DNA from: Cymodocea nodosa
Lineage: Eukaryota > Streptophyta > Magnoliopsida > Alismatales > Cymodoceaceae
DNA length: 64,000 nt
Direction: 5' to 3'
Assembly (NCBI GenBank): GCA_036874045.1
Contig: CM072336.1
Coordinates: forward strand, 14,875,001-14,939,000
Numbering within the stretch: position 1 is the first letter of the stretch; each line of letters starts with the position of its first letter. A program made the translations under genes and the position numbers. Shown here piece by piece: positions 9,678 to 22,247 of the stretch. The notes under the pieces are model-generated. The model had not been told where the DNA came from, searched no databases, and saw only the letters and a list, made by a program, of their open reading frames with translations.

Positions 9678-11727
9678 GAAGCAACAAGATGGATACAAAG
9701 GAAAATAAACAAAGAAATTTACATCAAAAGAAAACAAAAACACTAAGGATCAGTTGACTTTTTCTGTAACAAATCTTAAATTAAATTATCCCTCTCCCTC
9801 AAAAGTTGTTCTAAATGAGCTACTTGATTCAAAAGCATCTAATTATGTTGAAGTAGAAGCTCATTCTGTTTTAAGAGGGTAACAGAACTGTCAACTACTA
9901 GAGATGGAGCTGTTGGATCTAGAGTAGGTGCTGTAGGAGGTGGAGTTTTTGCAAAATGAGGTGCGGTAGGAGGTGAAGCTGCTATAGAATGAGAAGCTGA
10001 ATTCTAAGTTGCAGATGGTTGAAAAGGAGGGGGCAACTCAACCGAATTAAAGGAGGACATTCTCTGAAGATCCTTAAGCTGTAGTACTCTTCTTTTAATG
10101 GATTGTAGAGGTTTGCCCGATAAATCAATATATCTGGCCATTAGATGATAAATGAAATCCCCATAAAATAGAAAACTTTGTAGATGAGAAATCTAAGCAA
10201 TAATTACTTTTGCCTAGTTAACCTTTATACCAACCATCATAGCATAAGTGGCTTGGTAGACTTTCCTCTCCAATTCATCTACATGACCAATTTTCTGAAA
10301 TATAGAGGAAGACAAAATGGTGGTAATCATCCGGGCCAAACCATGAAGATCAGCTGTCTTAACAAGCTTAAAATGTTTATTAGGAAATTTGCCAATCAAG
10401 TTATTCACCTCAGTTTCCTGCCACCCCAATTCTGATGGAGAAAGAGCAATATTGATACCAATAGATGGTATTCCAAAAGGGTCTCCAAAAATTCTCCATC
10501 AATCCTTATTGTTTGATGTTGTAGGTGTAGGAGAAAATAATGTGGAAAAATCTCAAGATTTGAGTAGAAAATGGGAATTAGGTCTTCAAAAATGGATAAA
10601 CTAGATGAAGTAGAAATAAGACCTAAAAGCCCTTGATGATTGAACAGACTGTGAATTATATCCATTCCTTGAAAATTTATAGGTTTGCTGTAGATGATCT
10701 TCATTCCTTTATATTTATTGTAAAAGAAATCCCTAGCTGCAGTAGATCTGAAATAATATACATCTATAGGGATATCTGAAGAAGATTTTGAATGCACCTC
10801 CTGATCTCCAATGACTTTAATGGTAACATGTGGAGGAGAAGGAGTTGGATGAGATTCTTCAACTGATAAACTAGGATGATCCTAAGGAGGTCTAGGAGGA
10901 GGTGAGACTTCCAAAAATTCAGATTGTTTATTTCCAACCTTCGGATGAGAGGAAAGAAATTTCTTTCTTCTCCTAGAATACATAAATTTTGTGGTTGGAA
11001 GAGGAAATATTGAAGTTGTAAGTAAAAATTGGGGAGGTGTAGAAATCAAACGAGGAGGACCAGGAGCAATTTGGTTTAAAGTGCCAATACAAATCTCAAG
11101 AATTTGAGGATATGTTCTACTAGCCATATGCCTAAAATCAACTCCTTTCTTGGGCAAAAAGAATTCAGGTTCAGCCACTGATTTCTTCTTATCTACCATA
11201 TCAGAAAAATCATGATAACAAGTAGGTTCTGTAGGCTCTTGTATTTTAATTCCTGGTTGCTCACTAAGTCGATTGAGTAAAACCTGATTTCTCCTCTTGA
11301 GTAAGATGACTTGTAATTGTATTGCCATGTGCAAAGCACGTTTCTTAGAGACCCGAGTATCCTTAGAAGTACACAAAAATTAGCTAACATAAGCCTCATA
11401 AACAGATTTAAATTAAGGTTCTAAGGAGTTAACTTTAATAGTAAATAATTCTTCATCATCCGAGGAAGAATCCTTAGAAAGCCTAGTAGTAATAGAAGGT
11501 GTCTTACTACACTAAGAAGAACATGTAGACTTGGTCTTCTGTTTCTTATTGTCAGTTGGAGTGTTAGTCGATTGTTTCTTCGGCTTTTTGGTTTTCAACT
11601 GATTCCCACTTTTATCAAAGGTACTAATAGGACGATATTTACTAAGAACAGACAATTGTTTCTCCAAACACAGGAAACAAGTGACTATTTCTGAGGTTCC
11701 ATAAACTAACTCAATATTAGTGACCTC
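9678..11727 (-). mobile_element. E1: SIRE-type copia element, accessory-ORF 3' part
   Basis: This stretch lines up with 31926-34020 of E2. It holds broken remnants of the accessory ORF that follows pol: GMKIIYSKPINFQGMDII, HDFSDMVDKKKSVAEPEF and RTYPQILEICIGTLNQ are recognisable on the minus strand. The E1 3' LTR and polypurine tract that should lie to the left are missing, and the sequence meets a copia LTR end at 9677. Its right end is the insertion point (ACCTC) of the plus-strand copia element. Confidence 0.8.
11723..11727. repeat. Target-site duplication ACCTC, left copy
   Basis: ACCTC before 11728 matches ACCTC at 19666-19670, which proves insertion of the copia element into E1. Confidence 0.9.
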
Positions 11728-13160
11728 TGTTAGGACCCTAGTATTTTGATAATGCAAAAACCTGTGTAAGGAAACATATTGTATTTCATAGATAAGACAG
11801 TGCAGCAAAAGATCAGAAGGTAGATAAATAGATACAAGTAGTTCAGAAATTACTACTATAAAGATACAAGAAAATCAGATAGTTACCAAGCCTAAATATC
11901 TAGAAGAAAGTTAATTTTCGGTAAGTTACAGGCTTAAGTATCCGAAGAGTAAAAAGCAACAAAAATACCATCGAACAGTTAAAAGAATAACTATCCGAAA
12001 TCACAAGGCCTTCGGACAATTATGAAAGATAGTTGAATGATCGAAGAGTTAAGGAGTTAACTATCTAGAAAATCAAGGAAAATTGGAAAGTTAGAAAGTC
12101 TAACTATCCGAAACTTAAGTTATTCAATTTCCCATGTGTAGAAATCTAGAACTGAAGTCTAAAGAATTTTTCGGTGAGTTAGAAAGCTAACTATCCGAAA
12201 AATAGGAATTTTCGGAAGGTTACAAACTTATCTATCCGAAACTTAAGTTATTCTTTTATGCACGTGTTGAAATAAGAAAGTAGTTGGAATCTTAAAGAAG
12301 GATTTCAGTGGGTTACTATAGCTAACTATCCAACAATCAAAGGACAGTTTGGTAAGTTACAATTACAAGTATTCGATCGAATGACAGCTCATATGTACAA
12401 TCTAAAATCCTACATGGTAGAAAGACTTAAGTGATTTTTTGGTGAGTTACAAACATCCTTGGGAAAGTTACATAGCTAACTATCTAAAAGTTTGAGAAAA
12501 TCAGAAGGGTATCTTGAAATACCTTCTTGAACGGTAACTTACCATATTTAAGTCTGATTTCTTAGCAAGTATAGTAGAACACATCTGTTGGAAGAAAAAT
12601 ATGATTGTTATACCTTTTAGTATAAATATGAGAAGTGAAGAGAAGATCAAATAGAGATAATGATCATATGATGCTGTGAGCTACACAAAAATTCCAGATA
12701 CACTCTCAAGTCTACAACATACAAGAATACTCTTAAAAATTCACTATAGTAGAAAAACTCCTGTGCTAAAACTCTAATAGAAAAATTCAAAGCTGTTGGT
12801 TTGTGAGTTTTAACCTAAAAACTCATTATTGGTTGAGAGCTTCAACCTGAAAGCTCGAAGAAAGGTTGGTTATTGAGCTTATACCTGAAAGCTCTAAGTG
12901 TTGGTTCTTGCTTCAACCTGAAAGAAAGTGTTATAAGTACTTGTCTACTTAGTAAAGCCCAAGTGTATCTTGAGGGTGGACTAGTCGAGTTGGTGAACTA
13001 CCTAAAATTTTGTTGTGTGTTATTTTCTACTTCTATTTGCATCCATTTAAATTACTTCAACTCTCTATTTAATAGAATCAGTCGATTCTAAAGTAAAAGA
13101 AGTAAAACTTACACACCTTCACCATTCACCCTCCCTCTAGTGAGCCTATCGATCCTAACA
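11728..13160 (+). repeat. 5' LTR of the plus-strand copia element
   Basis: 1433 bp, TGTTAGGACC ... GATCCTAACA. From about 11880 to 12560 it is an array of inverted motifs such as TTTCGGTGAGTTAG ... CTAACTATCCGAA. TATA-like TATAAATATGAG at about 12620 would place the transcription start after the array, making the array U3 sequence. The 12873-13091 reading frame lies inside this LTR and is not a gene. Confidence 0.9.
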
Positions 13161-13161
13161 A

Positions 13162-13176
13162 TTGGTATCAGAACTT
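13162..13176 (+). promoter_or_regulatory. Primer-binding site, initiator Met-tRNA type
   Basis: TTGGTATCAGAACTT starts one base after the LTR end and matches the TGGTATCAGAGC site used by most plant copia elements. Confidence 0.9.
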
Positions 13177-13212
13177 GGTTAATCTGTTATAAGATTTAAC
13201 CATATAGATTTA

Positions 13213-14760
13213 TGGCTCAATTTGCTGAGGGACAAAACATCTACAAACCTCCTCTATTTAATGGTTCCAATTATAATTATTGGAAGAATAGAATGGAGTG
13301 TTTCCTTAGGAGTTCTGATGTAAAACTCTAGAAGATTGTTCTTCTTGGAACTACACTTCCAACTAGTAATGTTATGGACTTGTTTGAGGAGGATGAGAAA
13401 ATCATCTAGTTGGATGCTAGAGGGCTGAATCCTATATATTGTGCATTAACTGTTGAACAATATAACAAAGTTTCTGCATGCAAGTCTGCACATGAGGCTT
13501 GAAAAATCTTTCAAGTTACTCACGAAGGTACAAGTTAGGTAAAGGACACCAAAATTAGCATTCTATTGAGAAAATTAGAATTATTTAAAATGGATGAAAA
13601 TGAAACATAACTGAAATGTTTTCAAGATTTACTAAAATCATTAATAGTCTGAAAGGCCTGGGAAAGGAATTCTCTTCTTGTGAATAGGTAGAAAAGATCC
13701 TAAGAAATTTAATTGTTGAGTGGAAATAGAAATCCACCTCCATCCAAGATTCCAAGGATCTCAACAATTACACGGTTGAAGAACTGTTGGGCAATCTTCT
13801 AGCCCATGAGGTTCAAATGAAGGACTGGAAAGAACAAGAGAGAGCTGTTGAAAAGAAAGCTGAGAAGAAAAAGGAAATGACATTTCCTTCAACAAAAGAA
13901 GCTCCAAGCTTAGATGAGGATGAGATTATGCTGTTAGTAAGAAATTTCAAAAAGTTCATGAAGAAAAATCATAAGACTAGCTCCTTCAAAAGAAGTGTCC
14001 CTACATGTTTTAAATGAAAAAGGAAAGGGCACATACAGGTTTTCTGTCCATTTCAGACAGAAGAGGATCAGGCAGATAAAAAGAAGAGATGGAAGGACAA
14101 AAAGAAGATAGCTCTCAAAGCTACGTGGGATGACAGTAGCTCTTCAAGCAGTTCATCTGATTCTTAAGATGAAGTTGTAGCCAACGTGTGCTTTGCAGCA
14201 CAAGAGGTATGCTCTACTTCCTCTTATTCAGAAAACGAGTATGATGAATTAGATGTCAATAGTCTTCTGTGTACTGTAGATAATCTATATGTTAAATGTA
14301 GAGAATATAAGAAAGAAATTAAAAGGTTGAATAACTGTTTAGAAGACTCCTTTGTTGAATTAGAATCAGCTGTAGTTGAAAATAGAAACATGAAAACTAA
14401 TTTGGATAAATATAGTTGTGATAATTGTGAGCTAAAAGAAGAAAATAAAAACTTATTAACTACAATCTCTTATCTGAAAAATATCATATGTAAATTTACA
14501 CAAGGTCAAAAAGGACTAAATAAAATGATAGGATCTCAACGACCTAATGGAAGCAAATTTGGCCTAAGGTATGCTACACCACAGGAAGTACCTTATTGTG
14601 GTGGAATGATTCGATCATATAGAGATGGCACAACTATGCTTGCCATCAGAAGAGGATTAGGTCATATGTGGCTGCCAAGAGGCAATAAATTTAATGTTTT
14701 AAGGACTAACTCTACTGGACCCAAGAAGATTTGGATACCAAAAGCCTTAATTTCAATATA
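13213..14760 (+). pseudogene. Copia gag region
   Basis: Starts MAQFAEGQNIYKPPLFNG and then YWKNRMECFLRS, a UBN2-type copia gag. Later segments include KDTKISILLRKLELFKM, a weak zinc-knuckle region near 14010-14050 and an acidic coiled stretch (14186-14560) that joins gag to protease in SIRE-type elements. It is broken in several places. Confidence 0.85.
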
Positions 14761-14799
14761 ATTTGCAAGATGACAAGGAACTCCAAGCACGTACAACAA

Positions 14800-16060
14800 A
14801 ATAGATTGTGGACAGTGGATGCTCAAAGCACATGACAAGTAAGAAAAGATTTCTTGATTCTGTTAAAAGCTTAAGTTCAAGATCTGTTAAATTTGGAAAT
14901 AATGAAAAGTGTAAAATAACTACAATAGGAAATATTACATCTGAAAATGGTATAATTGAGAATGTCTTGCATGTCAATGGATTAAAACAAAATTTATTAA
15001 GTGTAGGACAATTATATGATAAAGGTTATACAGTTTCTTTTACTACTGAAAATTGTCACATTATTGATCCAGCTACAAATGAAATAAAATTTACTAGTAT
15101 TTGAAATTGCTCAATTTATACATTAAACTTTCCATGTGAAAATTCTGCTAGCAATTCCTGTTTGGTAGCATCTAGTGAAGATGATTGGTTGTGGCATAAA
15201 AGACTTGGTCACGTTAGTTGAAGACTCTTAGAAAGTTATCCAAGGGTGATCTTGTTAGGGGACTACCTAAACTTACATTCAAGAAAGACAAGGTGTACAG
15301 TGACTATATGCTAGGGAAGAAGAAGAGAACTTCTCTTCATAGCAAACATGAAATTACCACCAAAAGGCCATTGGAACTTTTACATCTAGATCTATTTGGC
15401 CCAACTCAAATTTTAAGCATTGGAGGTCGAAAATAAACTCTTGTTATTGTAGATGATTTTTTCAGATTAACCTAGGTAATATTTTTGACCTACAAAAATG
15501 AGACATGCAGTGAATTCTGAAATTTTTGCATTAGAATTCAAAACCAGAAGGAACTGATAGTAAAGAAAATCAGAAGTGATCATGGAGGAGAATTTGAAAA
15601 CTATGAGTTCGAAAATCTTTGCAATTCATTTGGAATTTTACATGAATTCTCTTACCCTAGAACTCCAACTCAAAATGGAGTAGTGGAAAGAAAGAATAGG
15701 ACATTGTAAGAAATGGCTAGAACTATGTTGAATGACACTGATCTACCAAAATTTCTCTAGTCTGAAGCTGTAGGAACAGCTTGTCACATCTCCAACAGAA
15801 CTCACATCAGATTTATGATGAATAAGACACCTTTTGAAATTTGGTTTGATAAGACTCTAAATGTTGGTTACTTTAATACATTCGGATGCAAATGCTTTGT
15901 CTTAAACACTAGAAATGCTAAAGACAAATTTGATGCAAAATCTGAACCTGCCATACTTGTTGGCTACTCATCCAGAAGCAAAGCTTATAGAGTATACTTT
16001 GCTAAAGACAAAAGAGTAGAAGAAAGTATAAATGTTCAGTTTGATGAAGATCTGATATAG
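14800..16060 (+). pseudogene. Copia protease and integrase region
   Basis: Protease: DSGCSKHMTSKKRFLDSV, then NVLHVNGLKQNLLSVGQL. The GAG-pre-integrase zinc region and integrase core follow near 15190-15800 (LELLHLDLFGPTQI, and later NRTHIRFMMNKTPFEIW with FGCKCFVLNT and AILVGYSSRSKAYRVY). Copia order is protease, integrase, RT, as seen here. Broken. Confidence 0.88.
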
Positions 16061-16299
16061 AATTTCAAAAATTTGAAGATTGATAGTGATAGTGAAAATG
16101 AATCTTTGGAAAAAGGTAAATGTAAGCAGAAACTCAAACCCCAAGCTTCAGATTAGAATCAAAATAGTTGGAAGTTCAAATCTGATCATCCCATAGAACA
16201 AATAATTGGAAATATAACCAAAGGGGTACAAACTAGAACCAAAGCACAAGATATTTGCAATTACTGTGCATTTGTGTCAGAAATAGAGCTAAAATTAGT

Positions 16300-17818
16300 A
16301 GATGAAGCTTATAAGGATATTTACTGGACAATGGCCATGCAAGAAGAATTAAATCAATTCTAGAAAAACAATATTTGGAAATTAGTGGAAAAACCTATAG
16401 GAAAATCCATCATTGGAACTAAATGGATTTTCAGAAACCAATTAGATGAAGAAGGAAACATATTCAAAAATAACGCTTGACTGGTTGCACAAGGTTATAA
16501 TCAGCAAAAAGGTATTGACTATGAAGAAACTTTTGCACCTATAGTTAGAATAGAAGCTATCAGAATGTTGTTTGCCTTTGCAAGTACTATGAGAATTAAA
16601 TTGTTTCAGATGGATGTGAAAAGTGCATTTTTGAATGGAGAAATTCAAGAAGAAGTTTTTGTTAAACAACCTCCTAGATTTGACGATGAAGTCAAGCCAG
16701 ATCATGTCTACAAATTAAACAAAGCTTTATATGGTCTGAAACAGGCACCTAGGGCATGGTATGAGAAACTGAAAAAATTCTTAATTGAAAATAATTTCTC
16801 TATTGGCAAAGTGGACAGCACTTTATTTATCAAAACTTTTCATTTACACATTTTGATAGTATAGATATATGTTGATGATATAATTTTTGGAGCTACATCA
16901 GAAAAACTCTGTCATAGATTTCAAAATTTGATGAAAAATAAATTTGAAATGAGCATGATGGGAGAATTGAAGTTTTTCTTAGGTTTACAGATCCATCAAG
17001 TGCAAAATGGCATCTTTGTCAACCAAGAGAAATACTACAAAGAGATGTTAAAGAAATTTGGCTATGAAAACATCAAATCTGCAAATACTCCAATGAGTTC
17101 AAGCACTAAACTTGAAATTGATGATTCAAGTGTTGCAGTAGATCAAAAGAAATATAAAAGCATGATTAGATCTCTGTTGTATCTTTCAGCAAGTAGGCCA
17201 AACATCATGTTTAGTGTATGCTTGTGTGCTAGATTTCAAGCATCACCAAAGGAATCTCATCTGAAATCAATAAAAAGAATTTTCAAACATCTACAAGGCA
17301 CTAAAGATTTTGGATTATACTACTCAGCTAACAACAACCTAATGTTAATAAGCTATAGTGATGCAGATTATGTAGGCAGCAGATTTGACAGAAAAAGTAC
17401 TAGTGGCACATGTCAACTACTTAGAAATTCATTAATTTCATGGTTCAGTAGGAAGCAAAACTATATTGCATTATCTACTACTGAAGCCGAATACATTGCA
17501 GCAGGTCTATGTTGTGCTCAAATTCTTTGGATGCAGCAAACTTTAGCAGACTACAAGCTAAAAATTCAGAATACAGTCATATTTTGTGATAACAGTAGTG
17601 CAATAAGTTTATCTAAGAATACAGTACTTTATTCTAGAGCCAAGCATATCGAGATCAGACATCACTTTTTGAGAGATCATGTGGAAAAAGGGAACATCTC
17701 ACTCAAGTTTGTTCCAACAGAAAATCAACTTGCAGATATTTTCACAAAACCCTTAAATGAATCAACCTTTAATCATATTAGAAGAAATCTAGGCATATGT
17801 TCATTACATGATCTTTAA
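16300..17818 (+). pseudogene. Copia reverse transcriptase and RNase H region
   Basis: [42 protein letters not shown], then MMGELKFFLGLQIHQ and the connection region. RNase H: LISYSDADYVGSRFDRKSTS, ALSTTEAEYIAAGLCCAQI and FCDNSSAISLSKN, ending with the SIRE-type HIEIRHHFLRDHVEKGNI and ADIFTKPLNE. The last 900 bp are a single open stretch. Broken upstream. Confidence 0.9.
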
Positions 17819-17938
17819 ATGCTTTCATCTATTATTCCTCAAGCTCACCATATGAGAGCTTGCTTTCTGCTAATATGTACTCGTGCAGGACATATTAGAT
17901 ATCAGTTTTACAAATATTAGTCACCTTTTTATATAATG

Positions 17939-18227
17939 ACAAAAGGGGGAGAAGAATATGGAAATTACAGTATTTCCAGCATAGACAGAGGGAGAAGTAT
18001 AAAAAGGGGGAGGAAAATCCCAGCACACAGATAGGAGGAGAAGAGTATGGAAATTACACCATTTCTAGCACACAGTCGGGGGGAGGAATTAACTCGACAT
18101 TATTGTATTCCTTGTAAATCTTTGCTTTACTTAGTTTCTGTGTGACTAAATGTATAGAAACAATCTAAGGAGTGAAATACATGTAATTAAATGTAAAGGA
18201 TTTTGTCATTATTAAAAAGGGGGAGAT
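17939..18227 (+). promoter_or_regulatory. Polypurine tract with three upstream look-alikes
   Basis: The tract AAAAAGGGGGAGAT at 18214-18227 abuts the 3' LTR and primes plus-strand DNA. Similar tracts occur at about 17939 (AAAAGGGGGAGAAG), 18001 (AAAAAGGGGGAGGA) and 18077 (CGGGGGGAGGAATT), roughly 65-75 bp apart for the first three. They look like a decayed internal repeat of the PPT region. Confidence 0.8.
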
Positions 18228-19665
18228 TGTTAGGACCCTAGTATTTTGATAATGCAAAAACCTGTGTAAGGAAACATATTGTATTTCACAGATAAGACAA
18301 TGCAGCAAAAGATCGGAAGACAGGTAAATAGATACAGGTAGTTCAAAAATTATTGCTATAAAGCTACAAGAAAATTGGATAGTTATCAAGCCTAAATATC
18401 CGAAAGAAAGTTAATTTTCAGTAAATTACAGGCTTAAGTATCCGAAGAGTAAAAAGTAGCCGAAATACCATTGGACAATTAGAAGAATAACTATCCGAAA
18501 TCACAAGGCCTTCAGAGAGTTATGAAAGATAGTTAGTTGAATGATCGAAGAGTTAAGGAGTTAACTATCCAGAAGATCAAGGAAAATTGATAAGTTAGAA
18601 AGCCTAACTATTCGAAACTTAAGTCATTCAATTTCCCACGTGCAGAAATCTAGAACTGAAGTCTAAAGAATTTTTCAGTGAGTTAGAAAGCTAACTATCC
18701 AAAAAATAGGAATTTTCAGAAGGTTACAAACTTATCTATCTAAAACTTAAGTTATTTTTTTATGCACGTGCTGAAATAAGAATACAGTCAGAATCTTAAA
18801 GAAGGATTTCAGTGGGTTACTATAGTTACCTATTCGACAATCAAAGGACAATTCGAAAAGTTACAGTTACAAGTATTCGATCGAATGATAGCTCATATGT
18901 ACGATTTGAAATCCTACATGGCAAAAAGACTTAAGTGATTTTTCAGTGAGTTACAAACATCCTTCTGAAAGTTACACAGCTAACTATTTGAAAGTTTGAG
19001 AAAATCAGAAGGGTATCTTGAAATACCTTCCTGAACGGTAACTTACCATATTTAGGTCTGATTTCTTAGCAAGTACAATAGAATACATCTGTTGGAAGAA
19101 AAATATGATCGTTATACCTTTTGATATAAATATGAGAAGTGAAGAGAAGATTAGATAGAGATAACGATCATATCATGTTGTGAGCTACACAAAAATTCCA
19201 AATACACTCTCAAGTCTGCAACATTCAAGAATACTCTTAAAGATTCACTACAGCAGAAAAACTCCCTATGCTAAAACTCTGATAGAAAAATTCAAAGCTG
19301 TTGGTTCGTGAGTTTCAACCGGAAAACTCATTGTTGGTTGAGAGCTTTAATCGGAAAGCTCAAAGAAAGGTTGGTTATTGAGCTTATACTTAAAAGCTCA
19401 AAGTGTTGGTTCTTGCTTCAACTTGAAAGTAAGTGTTGTAAGTACTTTTCTACTTAGTGAAGCCCAAGTGTATCTTGGGGGTGGACTAGCCGAGTTGGTG
19501 AACCACCTAAAATTTTGTTGTGTGTTATTTTCTACTTCTGTTTGCATCCATTTAAATTACTTCAACTCTCTCTTTAATAGAATCAATCGATTCTAAAGTA
19601 AAAGAAGTAAAACTTACACACCTTCACCATTCAACCCCCCTCTAGTGAGCCTATCGATCCTAACA
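18228..19665 (+). repeat. 3' LTR of the plus-strand copia element
   Basis: 1438 bp with the same ends as the 5' LTR, followed by ACCTC at 19666. It carries the same inverted-motif array at about 18370-19030. The reading frames at 18165-18389 and 19378-19596 are LTR sequence. Confidence 0.9.
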
Positions 19666-21953
19666 ACCTCTTGTTCGATAGAAAAATGAGCTGAGCTTTT
19701 GCAAGAGAAAGATCTACCATACCTATCTGCAGTTCTTGCACCATTATTTGAATCCTCTGTTCTTACTCTTGCTGAGAGAGGGCAAACAATTGTCCAAACG
19801 ATGCCATGAAGGAGAAGGCGCGAAAAAGAAATGAAGCAAATGAAGGGTTTAAGAATTAGAAGGTTGAGATAGAGTGAGAAGATAACCCTCCGAAAGCATA
19901 TAAATATCAGAAAGTTTCAGAGATCAGTGAGTTAGAGGCCTAACTTACCGAAAAGAAAGAGAATTTCAGATAGTTACAAGATAACTGTCCGAAAACTCCT
20001 TAAGACAATATGTTAACTCTCCGAAAACTCCCAGCCCTTTTCTAGGTAAAAAAAAAACTCCCTCTAAATATATGCCGACCAAAAGAAAATAATATAGCTA
20101 AAAATGGAGAAAATCAAAAATATCAAGAAAGAAAAAGAAACAACAAAAAGATTTATAAACTCCCCCTATTTAAAAGAGTAAAAAAAAATAAAGTTTTTTT
20201 TAAAAGATTAAATTGTTGTGAAGATTACTAAAGAATTCAAGGCACCACATTTAGATAAATTGTACATTTCACTTAGCATAAGGACTTGATCCTATGGTTC
20301 ACCTTATTAACCTTAAAAAAATAGTTTTCATAAACTTCAATGCTATAACTTAATGTTTTTAGAATAGAAAAATTCAAAAGTATTTAATATGTTCTCTCTA
20401 GCCAGTTTGAAATTTCCATGAAGCAACCTCAAGGTATATTTTCCCTTAACAACATCTATTATGTAATTAACTAAGAGGAAAAGAAGAACTTTAAGAGTAT
20501 GAAATGTTCAGTATTGCATAGCCATAATTTGGGTTTTGCATCCTCCTTTTTTTTATTGGTGTTGGTTGCTTTTTGCAACAAACATTCCAATTTTTTTTTT
20601 TATTGTATTTGCAATCACTTTGACAGTACTAAAGAAAATGAAAGTTTAGAAAGTTAAAAACATTTGGACAAGGTCAAGTTAAATATCTTGAGTCTTATTG
20701 CTTTCAACCACTTTTCATTATTTTTCACCTGCACATATTAAATACCTCTAAATTACCTAATCATGTAATATTCAGTCTAGCAAATAGGACTACAATCACT
20801 GAATTAATAAGGTAATTTGGCTATTTTTCGGATTTAGATCCTCATTCTAAGTGTCATGTGGGCATTATTCTATTTGTGGAGCTGTAGCCTTTAGTAATTT
20901 TTGTGAATTAATTTGAGTTGATTTTAATATAGATGTAGAAAATCATTGTAAACTATAAACTCAGAAGAAATTCCCATGAAACAAATGTTGTGATTTTTAT
21001 TTATTATTATTTTTTTATTTTTATTTTTAAATTTTGAAAAAATTTTGAAAGAAGAAAATAATTAAACAAGAGCAAGAATTCAATAAAAATTCTCAAGAAT
21101 AGCTAAACTGAAATAGATCATCAAAATAACTCAATATGAACAAATAAAAGAAAATAAGATGGTGAAGTAAATATTGAAAAAGGAGAAGATAAAAGATAGT
21201 AGGTAATGTTAAAAATCATTTAGGCAACATATTCCCAAATCTCATCTTAATTTGATAAACTATTTTTCTTCAAAAGGTTTTGTAAATATATCTACCAACT
21301 GCTCATGAGTAGAAACAAAATTCAACTCAATGTTCTCCTTCATAACATTATCTCTCAAAAAATGGTGTCTTATCTCAATATGTTTTGCCCAAGAGTGCAA
21401 CACAAGGTTCTTTGACAAACTGATTACACTGTTACTATCATAATTAATAGGATTTTTCCCATATAAAATTTCATAATCTTTCATAGTTTGCTTCATCCAA
21501 AGAATTTGTGCATAACATAGGGCAACAACAACATATTCAGCTTCGGTAGTTGATAAGGCAACACAATTCTGCTTCTTACTAAACCATGAAATTAATGAAG
21601 TGCCAAACAGTTGGCAAGTTCCACTAGTACTCTTTCTATCAGATTTGCATCCAACATAATCAGCATCGCTATATCCAATTAGATCCAAACTACTATCCTT
21701 GAAATACATTAAACCAAAATTTGAAGTTCCTTGCAAATATTTCATTATCCTTTTAACTGCAAATAGGTGAGATTATTTTGGTTGAGCTTGAAAACAAGCA
21801 TAGGCACAAACATTTAACATGATATCAGGTCTAGAAGCTATTAAATAAAGAAGAGAACCTATCATTCCTCTAAATTTAGTAATATCGATAGCTGTTTCAG
21901 ATTCATCTTTATCCAATTTAATTGATGAGCTCATAGGAGTGCTTGAGGACTTG
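19666..21953 (-). mobile_element. E1 continued: accessory-ORF 5' end, spacer, RNase H, RT end
   Basis: Collinear with 34021-36395 of E2 and with 42546-44842. It holds the accessory ORF start (minus ATG region near 19805), an inverted-motif array at 19860-20030, an AT-rich spacer of about 1.2 kb with no gene, then RNase H on the minus strand at 21260-21745 (LIGYSDADYVGCKSDRKSTS, ALSTTEAEYVVVALCYAQI, HIEIRHHFLRDNVMKENI) and the RT end. The right edge is ACTTG, the E2 insertion site. Fossil. Confidence 0.85.
21949..21953. repeat. Target-site duplication ACTTG, left copy
   Basis: ACTTG before the LTR start at 21954. The same ACTTG lies after the LTR at 46572-46576 and before it at 44838-44842. 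Confidence 0.85.
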
Positions 21954-22190
21954 TGAAAGAATCGAATGGCACACTAGAAGGGGGGGTGAATAGTGTCCTA
22001 ATAAAATTTATTTTGCTTTTAAAAATTTTGGAATCTGTTGATACTAATGAACCTTGATTAATTGATTTTGAAATTAAAACTTGTAGTGTAGAAAATAAAG
22101 AACACAAAGAGATTTATAGTGGTTCCCTAAACTGGGTAGTCCAGTCCTCAAGGCCACAACCTTGAGAATTCCACTAAGTGATTTTAAGGC

Positions 22191-22247
22191 TAAGCACAAA
22201 CCTTAAATAAGTTACTTTTGTAGGCTAAGCAACAATCTTAGAGATGT
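22191..22247. repeat. 57-bp flanking direct repeat, left copy
   Basis: This stretch, beginning TAAGCACAAACCTTAAATAA and ending TCTTAGAGATGT, recurs at 24438-24494 with a single mismatch. It occurs once in the empty-site LTR at 45070-45130. It flanks the inserted solo LTR. Confidence 0.85.

Larger units (their letters stand above)
11728..19665 (+). mobile_element. Complete-length SIRE-type Ty1/copia element, fossil
   Basis: 7.94 kb with two LTRs (11728-13160 and 18228-19665), PBS, gag, protease, integrase, RT, RNase H and polypurine tract in copia order, flanked by ACCTC duplications. Structure is whole but the coding part has many breaks. The LTRs differ by roughly 7-8% over their first 200 bp by eye, largely C/T and G/A differences as expected for a methylated old copy. 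That would be a few million years at rates often used for plants. A second partial copy of this insertion lies at 40526-42545. Confidence 0.92.
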
